41,848 nucleotides of DNA, taken from Globomyces pollinis-pini. Taxonomy: Eukaryota > Chytridiomycota > Chytridiomycetes > Rhizophydiales > Globomycetaceae. The notes beneath the pieces are model-generated. The model worked only from the letters and a program-made list of their open reading frames with translations. It had not been told where the DNA came from and ran no database searches. The stretch spans positions 3,074-44,921 of the forward strand of contig MU621118.1 in the NCBI GenBank assembly GCA_025399215.1, given 5' to 3'. Shown here piece after piece: positions 22,378 to 33,660 of the stretch. The position numbers and the translations under genes are program-made. Position 1 is the first letter of the stretch, and each line of letters opens with the position of its first letter.

Positions 22378-23893
22378 TTAGCACAAAGGTGGAACATCTG
22401 GGTCATCAACAAAGTCTGCTGGATCAAGTAAAGGTGAAATTGCAACTTGATCCACTATTTTACCAACCATCATAGGTTTTTTCCCATTCTGATTGGCTTT
22501 TTTGGCATCATAAATGTTCTTTATATTTACTGCTTCTGATGGATTAAATAGATTTTCGTATCGTCGATTGCGTTCCACTTTAGCTGGTGGTTTTTTCACA
22601 TTAGAAATGGTAAACTTTTCTTTTCCCAACTCTTTCGTTATATCAATGACTTCAGTGTATGATGCCTTCACTATTGTTATTGCTAATTCCCCTAATATAA
22701 AAACCGTAAATTAATACCCGTCAAACGACTTCGCTCACAGTGCATTGTGTCAGGTTTGACTGAGACTTCAAAGGTAAGCTGTAGAATCTTTTCCTTAATC
22801 TTAATGCAGATATAAGTTGGATGACAATCTACATCGATATTGCTCGTGTCCAAAAACTTTGATAGCTCCACTGTTAGGCGAACACACTTTTCGGTATCTT
22901 TCCATTTAAATGGCCACTTCCCCTCATTTGTCTGTAGGATACGTCCATCTGGTCCAATCAAATTTCTTGTCTTTGGCGGTTTTTTCTTTTCCAAATGGTT
23001 TGTTTCTTTCTTTTTCAGTAGCTCAAGCTCTCTTGCTGCCTTAAGTCGTTCTTCTGGAGAGTGGGCAACAAGTTTCGTGTTAAACTCTTGTCTCTTCTTC
23101 TCAATACTTGAAGATTAGTATCAAATTGAAATACTCTGGCAATTCTTCTGACAAATCTACTCGTCAATTTAAATTTTTTGTTACCTTTATCATCGGATGC
23201 CTTCTCCTCATTATACTCTTGACCATTTTTTAGTGCCCTTTCCTTTTTCAGGTTCTCTACTATTCCTTTGTAGTCCTGGTGCGCTATTATTCTTTCTGAC
23301 TTCTGAATCTCTTTTCCATCGAGAAACTGTCGGGTTAAACAGAACAATTTACTTGCAGCTGTGGAAGTGTTACAATAACAAAGCTCCTATACCCAGGCAA
23401 TTGAGCACATGGATTTCCGACTAGATACCTAACTTCAGTATTGAAAATTGTACAATTGTCTTAATTGATCATTGTTTTTCAAATTCTCCAAACAGAATAG
23501 ATCTTCAACAAAATTGACTGTTAAATCAAGTTTAGTTAGTGATTCACATCCTTCTAAATTTTCAATGATCGTGATATTGTTGAGTGCAAGTTGAAGGTAT
23601 TCCAATCTTTTCAACTTGTGTAAGTTTTCTAAATCTATCAAACATTGAAATAAAATACCAATTTTAGAAATCTGATTGCTTTGCAAGTATAGAATTTCTA
23701 AATTTCTGCAATAAATATCTAGATTTTCTATCTTTTCAATATCAAACTGACTTGATTTATAAGATGAATATTCTTACTGTAGAGTAACTTCTTTTAAAGT
23801 TGATAATTCTCCGTTGTTATGCTCTGATCTTCTTCTTAGAAGCGCTTCATCAACTGTTGTTTAATACTTCAACATCGTACTCTTTTGAACCAT
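22378..23893 (-). CDS. DNAAF11: dynein axonemal assembly factor 11 (LRRC6 / tilB)
   Basis: Cytoplasmic factor needed to preassemble ciliary dynein arms; found only where motile cilia exist. Nine exons with eight introns of 24-37 nt give 431 residues. The start at 23893 ([20 protein letters not shown]) requires a 27-nt intron and then aligns with the family N-terminus. LRRs follow ([63 protein letters not shown]), then the LRR cap [32 protein letters not shown], a coiled coil and the CS-like domain ([30 protein letters not shown]). The end [11 protein letters not shown] is the family's C-terminal signature. Confidence 0.94.
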
Positions 23894-23977
23894 TGTTTTT
23901 TAATCTTTTTTCAACAATTAAAACACGCTTAATCCAGTCAACAACAATTCAATATTTTTTTTTTTTTTTTTAAATTC
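23894..23977. promoter_or_regulatory. 84-bp bidirectional promoter region with a T17 tract
   Basis: The two ATGs of DNAAF11 (-) and NAT10 (+) are 84 bp apart. A run of 17 T at 23955-23971 ends 6 bp before the NAT10 ATG. Poly(dA:dT) tracts exclude nucleosomes; the shared-promoter role is inferred from the spacing. Confidence 0.6.
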
Positions 23978-26900
23978 ATGTCAACACCAAAACAAAAGAA
24001 AAAGTTAGATTCTCGTATTCCTTCAATAATCAATAATGGAGTATTAACCAACCATCGTTCATTTTTTGTAATTGTGGGTGATAGAGGAAGGGATCAAGTT
24101 GTTACTTTACACTATCTATTATCAAAAGCAAGAATTAAACGACCAAATGTGTTGTGGTGTTATAAAAAAGAATTAAGTTTCTCCAGGTACTATTTAGCAA
24201 TTAATAATATCTCAGTCATCGAAAGAAGCGAATGAATCAAATCAAAAAGGAAATCGCAAGAGGAACAAGAGATGCCGATGAAGATGACCCATTTGAATGT
24301 AGATATATTTTATTAATTCCATTAGTGTTTGTTTCCTCCACTTCTATTCGATATGCTTATTACAAAGAAACTGATAAAATTCTTGGTAATACTTATGGGA
24401 TGTGCATTCTGCAAGATTTTGAAGCTTTAACACCAAATTTATTAGCTAGGACAATTGAAACAGTAGAAGGTGGTGGAATAGTCGTGTTACTATTGAAAAC
24501 GATGAGCTCTTTGAAACAATTATATACTTTGACTATGGTAAATTGTCAGTATTGCTTAAAAATAAGGATGTTCACGCAAGATATCGCACGGAAATCCATC
24601 AAGATACTATTGCTAGATTTAATGAACGATTCATTCTATCATTGGGAGGATGCAACATGTGTCTCGTAGTTGATGATGAGTTAAACGTATTGCCTTTAAG
24701 TGCTGGGAAAAATGTCAAACCAATTTCAAAAATCGAAGTATATTTATTTAAGTATTCATATTGTGATAGGAGAACCCTTTAACACCAGAACAAGTGGAGT
24801 TACGTGAATTACAAGAGTCAATGAAAGACACACAGCCAGTTGGCTCTTTAATTTCTTGTGCCAAAACTTTAGACCAAGCAAAAGCTGTTTTAACTTTTGT
24901 TGAAGGAATTGCGGAGAAAACTCTCCGGTCAACTGTTACATTGACTGCTGGTAACACTTTTCAATTAAAACGATAGCTCGTGGTCGTGGTAAATCTGCCT
25001 CATTAGGGATTGCTGTTGCTGCTGCTGTTTCATATGGCTACTCCAACATCTTTCTTACGTCACCAAGTCCTGAGAATTTGAAAACACTATTTGAATTTAT
25101 TTTCAAAGGATTCGATGCGTTAGGGTACGAGGAGCATTTAGATTATGATATTTTGCAGTCCAGCAACCCAGCATTTCAAAAGGCAATTGTTAGAATCAAT
25201 ATCTTCCGCGAACATAGGCAAACTATACAAGTAAAAGTATCGTACTTAACATATGGTAGTGGATTCAGCCATCGGATCACGGTGTTTTAGCACATGCCGA
25301 ATTACTAGTTATTGATGAAGCCGCTGCAATACCATTACCAACAGTTAAGAAACTTTTAGGCCCTTATTTGGTTTTTATGGCATCTACAATTAATGGTTAT
25401 GAGGGAACTGGGCGATCTCTCTCAATGAAACTCATTAAACAGTTACGAGAGCAATCTAGTGGAAAAAGCATGTCAGATTCTGGAAGTAACGTAGTTGGGC
25501 GTGATGGTAAACAAAAATCGTCGAATGGAAACACTGAGGCTGGTTCATCCACAGCTTCTTCACGATCTTTGCGCGAAATCAAGCTTACCGAACCAATTCG
25601 TTACGGATTAAATGACCCTGTAGAAACTTGGTTAAACAAATTACTGTGTTTAGATTGTTGCACTCCAGTTTCAACTCAGTCTCGTCTCAGCTCAGGATGT
25701 CCACACCCATCGAAATGCGAGTTATATTATGTAACCAGAGATACACTATTTAGTTACCATCCTGTTTCGGAAGCATTTTTGCAAAGGATGATGGCGTTAT
25801 ATGTTGCTAGTCATTACAAGAATACTCCTAATGATTTGCAATTATTAAGGTAACAATATGCACGTTTAACTTTCTACAGTGACGCACCAGCACATCATTT
25901 ATTTGTTTTATTACCACCAACTGACGAAAGCAAAGCTACTCTTCCTGAGCCACTTTGTGTTATACAAGTATGTATGGAAGGTCAGATTGCTAGAGGCTCT
26001 GCTTTAGCATCTCTTTCCCGTGGTGTGAGGGCATCTGGAGATCTAATTCCTTGGGTTGTGTCACAGCAGTTCCAAGATGATGATTTTGCATCATTATCTG
26101 GAGCACGAGTGGTTCGAATTGCAACTCATCCAGATTACATTGGAATGGGTTATGGTGCTCGAGCATTGGAGCAACTGGAGTCATACTATAATGGCCAAAT
26201 GCACTCATTAAACGAGAATAGCATGGATATATCAGAGGAATTTAACAGAATGACTGAAGAAGAATTAGCGGTAAAGTTGTTTTACTAACATTTTACAGAC
26301 TGCATCATTAAAGACTGACACTGTGGCAGTCCGAGATCCATCAACAATGCCACCACTATTATTACGTTTAACAGAACGTCCATTAAAAGAGAACCTTCAT
26401 TGGTTAGGGGTTTCATTTGGAATAACCCAACAACTACACAAATTTTGGAAAAGATCAGGTTATACTCCGGTCTATTTGCGTCAAACAGCAAATGATCTTA
26501 CTGGAGAGCATACTTGCATTATGCTTAAACAGTTGAATAACTCTGGAAATTCGGTCAAAGTTGCCAGTGAGACTTGGTTGCAAGATTTCTCTTGGGATTT
26601 CCGAAAAAGATTTTTGGAATTGTTGGCCTATCAGTTTAGAAGTTTCTCTCCATCAATGGTAATGGGCATTCTTGAAGCTTGTAACTCAGAAATAAGACAT
26701 TCAGAAGGTAAGAAATGTGGTTCCTAACTTTGAAAGTACCAATAGCAACTACGACAGAAGTTTATCGACACTTTAGTCCTTTCGACTTGAAACGCCTGAA
26801 CTCTTATGCTCAGAATTTATTGGACTATCATGTTATTTTGGATTTGGTCCCTGTTCTTGCTAGACTGTATTTTTTGAACTTATTAGAAGATTCTGACAAA

Positions 26901-27567
26901 TTGATTAAGCTTAGTGCTGTACAAGGAGCTATTTTGGTTGGGTTAGGATTGCAAAAGAAAACAGTTGAGGAATTAGAAGTGGATTTAAAATTACCAGTGT
27001 CACAAATTTTGGCATTATTCGCAAAGGCTATTAGAAAATCTTCTACTTTCTTAGATACTGTGGTAGAACGAGGAATCACAGATCAAGTTGAGCAAACAGT
27101 CACTGCAGCAAAAGAATCAAATAAAGACTTGGTCACCATCGGTAAACGCAATGTTGATGAGGAAGCGGAATGGGATCCTGCTGCCAAAACACTGGACGAA
27201 GATTTAGAAGAAGCTGGAAATGAAGCAATGGCTGCTTTTAAAGAAAAGCAACGTGAATTAATTGACAGTCTTGATTTGAAAGAGTATGTATATCTTTTAT
27301 TGATGTTTTAGGTATGAAATAGGCGGTGAAGATGCTGATTGGAAAGAGGTCAAGCCAAACGGTGGTTCAAACATTGTAGCCGTTCGAAATCCAAACTCTT
27401 CCAAGAAACGTAAAATGGAGAAATATCAAGGAACAGCTCAAACAATCAATGACGCAACTCGCGGAATCACAACTGGTGTAGTTGATTCAGCCAATACTGA
27501 AGCAAAGATCAAAGAAAAAAAGAAGGCCAAACATGCAAAGAAATTGGCTAAAAATGCAAAGAAATAA
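23978..27567 (+). CDS. NAT10: RNA cytidine acetyltransferase NAT10/KRE33
   Basis: ATP-dependent enzyme that makes N4-acetylcytidine in 18S rRNA and some tRNAs in the nucleolus. Eleven exons with ten introns of 26-32 nt give 1100 residues (yeast Kre33 1056). Blocks in order: LDSRIPSIINNGVLTNHRSFFV; PFELFVSSTSIRYAYYKETDKILGN; FGMCILQDFEALTPN-type helix; Walker A TAARGRGKSASLG (about 288), whose Gly/Arg come together only after a 26-nt intron; RQTIQWIQPSD; Walker B LLVIDEAAAIPLP; GYEGTGRSLS; GNAT fold with RIATHPDYIGMGYGARAL (about 640); tRNA-binding C-terminal part; and a Lys-rich nucleolar tail. One exon contains a Ser/Gly-rich insert (about 430-475). Confidence 0.96.
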
Positions 27568-27615
27568 GTTATATTTCAAATTAAATAATTTTGATGCCAA
27601 TAAACTATCAAATAT

Positions 27616-29132
27616 TCATTCATTTATCTGACTAGCCTCTTCTACCACATCTTCCAATTGTTGGACATAATTATTGTATAGTCTTATTAGGTCAAGTATT
27701 TTACTTTCCAATCTAATCTTGATTAAATACTGAACAGTACCTTGTACCATAGTTAAGAATGTTTCCTTGAGTTCCAAAAGACAGTCCACCGTCTTCTTCA
27801 GACGCTGGTACACATGATAAAAATGTACGGGATAGTTTGGGGGCCTTTTCCAGGTTTCTGGAAAATAGTTCCACCAAAGCGTTTGTACTCCAAGCTTTAT
27901 TAGTTTTGGGAGATTCTGTTTTCAATGTCTGATGTTCGTCAACCCGTACAAATTGTGAGGAATTTGCAATTTCATCCTCTTTCTTGATCAAACTTTCGTT
28001 GGTTAACTTTGTTATTTTTTCCTTCTCTATCGCAGTTGTACTTAATAACGGTTTAATCTCTTGTATGGGACTGCTTTTCGGGTCCTATCATCAATGGACA
28101 AAAATATGTTACAATTTGATGTGCATGAGAAAACAATGCATTATAGTTTCTTGTAGGCAATTCAATATTATCCTAAACTGTTCAGCAAAACCAAAATACT
28201 ATTTTGTTGTCTGAGTCTTTAAAGGAAATAAGATCAGCCACTGTCTCTATTTGTGAATGTGATTTTATAGGAATGTTCCGTGTAGTTGAATATCTTTCTA
28301 GTTCTGGTGTTTTTGAGTTGTCTGTTAATTTAGGGGATTGTAACTGGGAAAACTGATTTGGAGCATAATCCGTATGTTTTTGACTCTTAAATATTTCGGT
28401 TTTTATAGTATTTGCAATTGGTATTTTAGATTCTGGGGCACTAATTACCCTTGGAAGTAAAGTGATTGGATTAGTCGTTGATTTTTTTGATGATTTCTTT
28501 GATTTGCTGGTGATTTTGGGTTTTGACGGATAAGCAGTCATATTTGATTTTGAATTGGTAGCAACCATTTGAGTTTCCTTTACTAGTCAATAATGAGTAA
28601 CATACAAGTTGTAGATTTTCCAGTAGTTGATATAGCTTTTCTTTACGCTGTACCACTTGTTTTAATGCCTTTTGATTTTTAGGATTGCTGAAGTTCTTGG
28701 AATTGATAGGTACCGCTTTGGGTTTTAAATCTGGTTTTGCTTTTGACTCAATTACTTGCTTTGATTTTGCATCCTGGATCGGTTTCGACTTTACGATCTG
28801 TTTAGGTTTTTGATACAACTTGTCTATATACTTCTTTGCATAATCTAAAGCTTTTAGTTCAGTTTTAAGTGGGAATAATTGGTTAAAGTTCCGTGTTTCT
28901 AAAGAAGAATTACCTGGATCAGCATCTAAAAAGTAAGTACAAATCAATTACCCAATACATCCCATACATTTGAAATCTTCCGTTCATAGTTATTTTGCTT
29001 TGAGTTTGTAAATTCTTCACTTCTTGATTTTTTCAAGGTAGAAGAGTTTAATTTTTTGGCAGGGGAAGCCTGAGGAGAGCTAAAGCGTGGTTTTGAAGCT
29101 GATTGCTTCAATTTAATTTCTGTAGCAGTCAT
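27616..29132 (-). CDS. unrecognised Lys/Ser-rich protein with helical C-terminus
   Basis: Six exons with introns of 26, 28, 27, 28 and 31 nt give a closed frame of 458 residues. Most of it looks disordered: a basic Ser/Lys N-terminus (SSPQASPAKKLNSSTLKKSR), a repetitive Lys-Pro-Ser section (KPKQIVKSKPIQDAKSKQ) and short conserved-looking islands (NFNQLFPLKTELKALDYAKKY, IELPTRNYNALFSHA). The last 80 residues (FYHVYQRLKKTVDCLLELKE, LDLIRLYNNYVQQLEDVVEE) look helical. The frame switch into this region relies on a 31-nt intron whose exact donor I am less sure of, and a further 30-nt GT..AG segment near the end is in frame either way. A chromatin, spindle or replication protein is possible; no family is recognised. 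Confidence 0.55.
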
Positions 29133-29337
29133 TGAGAGAGTTTCTAACAATTGTTTGTGTAAAAAAACAACCAAAAACACGGTTTCCAAGCTAGTTTAAG
29201 CACATGCAACAGAACGAACTGCATGAGTATAAGTAGCAATTAGTGCATGAAGGAAATCTGAAATTGACTCTTGATGTGTCATTCTGACTGTGGGTGAAAT
29301 CTCTTTTTGCTTTCTTTTTCTTTCCACAACAAAACCA

Positions 29338-29720
29338 ATGTCTTTCCGCTTGGGTCTTCGTCTTCGCAACTACAGTTCAGCAGTCAAACAGTTTCCTTCC
29401 TACGAACAAACTATGACCAAGAAAGCTTTCGAACATAGACTTCATGCCAAGTCTTCCACCAACATGTGGTTCTGGCTTAATGTCTTCATTACTACTCCTA
29501 TACTGTTGGCTACTGCAGTCTACACTGTTCCTCCTGAAGTGAAGCATCTTCACCATTTGCAAGAACACCCTAGGGAATTCGTCGCTTACCCTTACATGAG
29601 AAAACGTGCAAAGCAATACCCATGGGGTGATGATTGTCTCTTCTACAATCCATTGACTAATCCTGTAAGTCTTAACATTCACTCATTTTTTTTTAGGGTC
29701 CTGCCACTGATGAAGAATAA
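29338..29720 (+). CDS. COX13: cytochrome c oxidase subunit 6A (COX13)
   Basis: Nuclear-encoded regulatory subunit of respiratory complex IV in the mitochondrial inner membrane. Two exons (intron 29665-29696, 32 nt) give 116 residues. The N-terminus MSFRLGLRLRNYSSAVKQF is an Arg/Ser presequence. The membrane helix is WFWLNVFITTPILLATAVYT, followed by the family block KHLHHLQEHPREFVAYPYMRKRAKQYPWGDDCLFYNPLTNP. The last exon adds only GPATDEE. Start at 29338 is chosen because the upstream frame has no ATG and the presequence starts there. Confidence 0.95.
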
Positions 29721-30843
29721 TTATTCTTTTTCTTTGAAATAAAGACAACTGCTTTAAGAAACCTCATAACATTTCCTTTAAATAGAGTCTATGATTTTTG
29801 ATGCTACAAGATGTGAAATTATAACTCTTGTAAAGAAAGACTATCACACCATACGGATAGATTGTTAAATTTGGATTCAAATAGGATAATTTATAGTAGA
29901 TCATCGGATGCTTGGTTTTTGTTCAGCCAAATAGAAGTTCCATGTTTGAGTCCTTTTAGGTTATTGGGCAATTTCGAAGCTGTAATACATGTCTCCTGAT
30001 ACTCTTAATGTGTGTATACAACTTGTTGACTCTTGGCAAATTGTTCAGTGTTTAATGCAAGATTATCTTTTAAAGAGATTAAAATCTACTCAATTTTATA
30101 CACCATCTTGATCTACCAATGCATAACTGTAGAATTTCTTGTTCTTCGTGAGTTATTGTGATATTTTAAGGTAATATTGGTGAGTACCTCTATTACTTAA
30201 ATAGTATTGGTGAGTACCTCTATTACTTAAATAATGAGTAATATGAAGGATCATGATTGTAATATTGTGTAGGAGACTCCAATGGTATGAAGATTGATTG
30301 ATTTGCGTGTATTTTCTAATCTGGGTTGTGCTGGATGAATTGTATATCAAGAGTTCCAGCCTAGTTGCAGATTGTGGGTAGTGTCACTAGGATTCTACTG
30401 ATAGATTAATACTACATATAAATATGTACAAAAGGTTGATATTACATGAAAACGATAGGAATAAGGACATCCTTTGCGTATTCAAATACCGTCACGTTTC
30501 TTTTGGAATGACATGTACAAATGCGTGCTCTTTAACTTCAAACTAAGAACCAACAGGGTTAACACGAGGTGGCACAAAATCTTACCAATTGTTATTTATA
30601 ATTGGGATTGAATTTGAGCTTGGGGTTAATCATACGGTGTTGGTACTTTTTCAATGACATTTCACAAACACTTACTGGGATCAAACCCTTATTCGTGCTC
30701 CTATTCAATATCTAGCTCAAATTTGGGTTAAATTTCTAAATTAAATGGTACTGTGAAATGGTCAAGGCCATGTTCGTGTTGGATGGGGTACTATTCAGGG
30801 GTTTAAAAGCCGTAGATATAGTTACAAATTAGTATAATCAATA
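29721..30843. other. 1.1-kb gene-poor region
   Basis: No convincing protein gene on either strand. The minus frame at 30153-30350 is produced by the 30-bp repeat and is not protein-like. I saw no tRNA and no recognisable snRNA or snoRNA, but a divergent ncRNA could be missed by eye. Confidence 0.5.
30175..30233. repeat. 30-bp direct tandem repeat, two copies
   Basis: TATTGGTGAGTACCTCTATT plus the following ACTTAAATA occurs at 30175-30203 and again at 30205-30233, 29 of 29 bases identical with one base between, so period 30. Perfect identity implies a recent duplication. Confidence 0.9.
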
Positions 30844-32498
30844 ATGTGCGTTATACAAAACTTGGTTCTTTTGAACATCTTTATCCTTTTATCTAAGAGA
30901 ACCCAGTTAGTCCGAAATGGACATTTCCACTTAATACTGCAACTGGTAAACTGAATTGGCCATCTATGGGATCTGCTCATCAGAAATCGAAAATAGCATT
31001 TTCCGGATTGGATGAATATGAAAACGTTGAGGAAAGGATATACGAAAATTATACATCGGTGGTCGAATTGGGTAAACAGTATACATTGAATGCAAAAAAG
31101 TGCTATATGTATGGATCGCTTTCTATGGAAAAAATCGATGTGACATTTGAATTGACAGATAAGAGTATAAAAACTAAAGATTGGTATCAGGAATTGAAAA
31201 AATGGGGAAACTCTTCTAAACCAATTTCAGATGAAGAAGTCGGTTTGGCGTTGGGTTCTGCTTTCGGTGCGTCAATTCGATTAATTTCGTTGACAGTGGA
31301 TTCGGCCCAATCATCTGGAAGTGGGTTCGAAACTCTTGTGTTTCTCAACAATGTTGGATATGCTCAAAAATGGTTGGACCAATTTGGTGGTACTTTTAGT
31401 GATCCTTTTCATGGCGCGATTCTTTCATTGATTCCTCAAAACAAACAACGTTTGATCAGCTTTACAAAGGTTACAGGGGTGGATTTAGTTGGCGAAAGTA
31501 TACGTATTGTTGCTGACAGAGCATTATTAACAATTGAAGTATCCAGTATCAACTTGCCATCAATCAACAGTTCAATTACAAAAGGAACTTTAAAGTTGCA
31601 AGGTTTAAAATCTGTCGAAAAAATCAATGTTAATAACACCAACTCAACGGATCCCAGTCGCGTATTACCATTAAATACAGGATCTGGAGTGAGGTATTGG
31701 CCGTCTATCGGTACTTCTGACAAGCAGGTTAGCAACCCAAAGGGCGGTTTGGAAGAGGGTGTTGTTACAAAGACATACAGTAATTCGTCTATAACTGTTG
31801 CCAACAACAGAATATATGAATTGGAAATGTTGAACTTTTATTTATTTGGGACAGCTATGCTTGATCAAATTGATATTGAAATATATCTACAAGAAAACGG
31901 ATCTCGATACACAACGTGGTATCGTGTGCTTCAAAAATGGGGAAATTCACCTACTAAGCCTATCACTGATGAAGAAATTAGTGTCGCCATGGAATCAGCA
32001 TTCACTGAGAAGGTCATATTTTCCAGAACATCTGTTGAATCTGCATCTGGAATCGGAAATGGATTTGAGAGCTTGGGCGGGCTCGAATCATCTAAGAGTT
32101 TTATCAGTTCTGTCGCTTATGCACAAAATTGGAAAGGATCGTTTGGTGGAACATTTACAGATAGAAGCGTCTTGTCTGCAAGGTTGTTACTCAGGCCGCT
32201 GGGAAAACAGAGGCTATTCAAATTTTCAAATGTAACAAATGTGGAGTTGGTTGGAAAATATATTCGAGTGGTCGCAGCCAAGGTGGTGGTTTCAATGGAT
32301 GTGTCTTAATTATTCACGGGTCGAGGGATTGCCACTGTGGATAGAGGATCATTAACACTTGAAGGTCTTGCTTCACAACCACTCTCTGTGCCTGATAATA
32401 CGTTTCTATGGGCTGTTTTTATTGGAGGCATTATGGGATTGATCTGTGTGATGATTTGTGCTTTTGTTTTTAATCAAAGGAAAAGATATGGCCGTTAA
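30844..32498 (+). pseudogene. duplicated-domain type I membrane protein with an in-frame stop (pseudogene or readthrough gene)
   Basis: An open frame runs from 30897 to a TAA at 32307-32309 and continues open in the same frame to 32498. It holds two homologous repeats of about 220 residues: each starts with PLNTxxGxxxWPS (TFPLNTATGKLNWPS; RVLPLNTGSGVRYWPS) and shares YxxLxKWGNS.KPI.DEE, YAQ.W...FGGTF and a block ending in GTLKLQGL / GSLTLEGL. After the TAA come ATVDRGSLTLEGLASQPL and one membrane helix (FLWAVFIGGIMGLICVMICAFVF) with a short basic tail. In repeat 1 the aligned codon is Ser, with equal spacing on both sides. A signal-peptide-like stretch (MCVIQNLVLLNIFILLS) starts at 30844 but in another frame. 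The family is not recognised. Confidence 0.55.
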
Positions 32499-33321
32499 AT
32501 GAAATGCAATTTTAAAGATTTTAAAGCTGATTTACTTGACTTGTATTAAAGATGATTCCAATAAATGGGTTATTTGAAAGAAATCATGTTCACATTAAAC
32601 TCCTATATCGCTTGACATCTCGGAAATAATTCCTTTCTTCCTGTCCATAGGAATAAATTAAATTACGCATCATATTCTAAAGAGCTGGATACTAATCATT
32701 CGCATTGTCCACCACTATCTTAATATTATGATGACGCGAATTTTTGCAAACCCTCTTATTTTTCCTCAAACCTTTTTTCATACGGCCATTCGGTTTATAA
32801 ATTGGAATTAAGAAACTTGGTTTTCATTGGGAACGCAGTCATTTTTAAGTCAATGTGTCGGATACCCGCCAACAGTAGGAAACCAAGATTCTACGTAATT
32901 ATCTAATGGTTCTAAATTGCCAATGAATACCAATAAGGTTCGATAAGGTCATATGTCTTATGAGAATCTCTTTGCTTTGAATCGGGTTGCTTTTTTTTGT
33001 GATTGTCCATAACTGCTTGTGATACCATGCATGTGGTAGCCATAATATTCCTCGCATCCACCAAATTAGCTCTTTTATTTTGTTGAATGTTTAATATTGG
33101 ACTTATATCTCTTCTATATTCAACTGAACACATGCATGAGATGAAAATTTACTCACCAGTGGCCAGATTCAAAGCAAGGATGAAAACGTGATACACAGCA
33201 GAATTGCTTCAACTGATTGACAGCCAAATGCAGATTATTGTACCACTATCATCAAACAAGAAAGGGATGGAAATTTGTATATAAAGGCAGTAAAAATCAG
33301 TTATCCTCAACTTAAACTAAA
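32499..33321. other. intergenic region upstream of the first Cys-rich secreted protein
   Basis: About 820 bp. The minus frame 32912-33133 is short and not protein-like. The region contains a TGTCCATAA 9-mer at 33004 and TGTCCATAG at 32642 (see findings), and the TATA box listed below. Confidence 0.5.
33278..33285 (+). promoter_or_regulatory. TATA box of the first Cys-rich secreted-protein gene
   Basis: TATATAAA, 36 bp before the ATG at 33322, implying a very short 5' leader. Inferred from sequence and position. Confidence 0.65.
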
Positions 33322-33660
33322 ATGCAATTCACTAATCTATTGGCCCTTTCCGCTGTGGTATCTGCCGGATTCACTTACCAAGAATGCTACGACTCTACTA
33401 AGAAGTTCCGTGTCGGTATTGTCTTTAAAAATGGACAACAATGCAAGTACACCAACAGTGCTGGTACTTGGGCAGCATGCTCTACATATGGTAGATGGTG
33501 TGGTGATGACAATTTGGTCTGGAACTGTCAAGGTGATTACGTCAAACTTCAAGATAACTGTGCTACTATTACTGCTGGTAATGTTCAACCTGGCCAACCT
33601 TCCTGGGCTCTTGGTGGACGTTATGCTAATGAAAACGGTTGCGACAAGTATTACTTTTAA
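33322..33660 (+). CDS. small Cys-rich secreted protein, copy 1
   Basis: Intronless, 112 residues. MQFTNLLALSAVVSA is a signal peptide. The mature protein of about 95 residues has seven Cys (YQEC, QQC, AAC, RWC, WNC, DNC, NGC), an odd number that leaves one free or used for dimerisation. The core FRVGIVF.NG.QCKYTN..GTWAACSTYG.WCGDD is almost identical to the copy at 34352. No membrane or GPI signal is present. The strong TATA box and lack of introns suggest high or regulated expression. Family not recognised; a secreted effector, wall or antimicrobial-type protein is possible. Confidence 0.8.
   Translation: MQFTNLLALSAVVSAGFTYQECYDSTKKFRVGIVFKNGQQCKYTNSAGTWAACSTYGRWCGDDNLVWNCQGDYVKLQDNCATITAGNVQPGQPSWALGGRYANENGCDKYYF

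Noticed and set aside
29290..29337. Upstream in-frame extension of COX13
   Set aside because: It begins with a non-ATG codon, and the conserved presequence starts at the ATG at 29338.
30153..30350. Minus-strand ORF with repeated SNRGTHQYYL
   Set aside because: The repeat in the peptide is only the 30-bp DNA repeat; composition is not protein-like and there is no family match.
32912..33133. Minus-strand ORF of 73 codons
   Set aside because: No recognisable features, no splice extension, and it lies in the promoter region of a secreted-protein gene.
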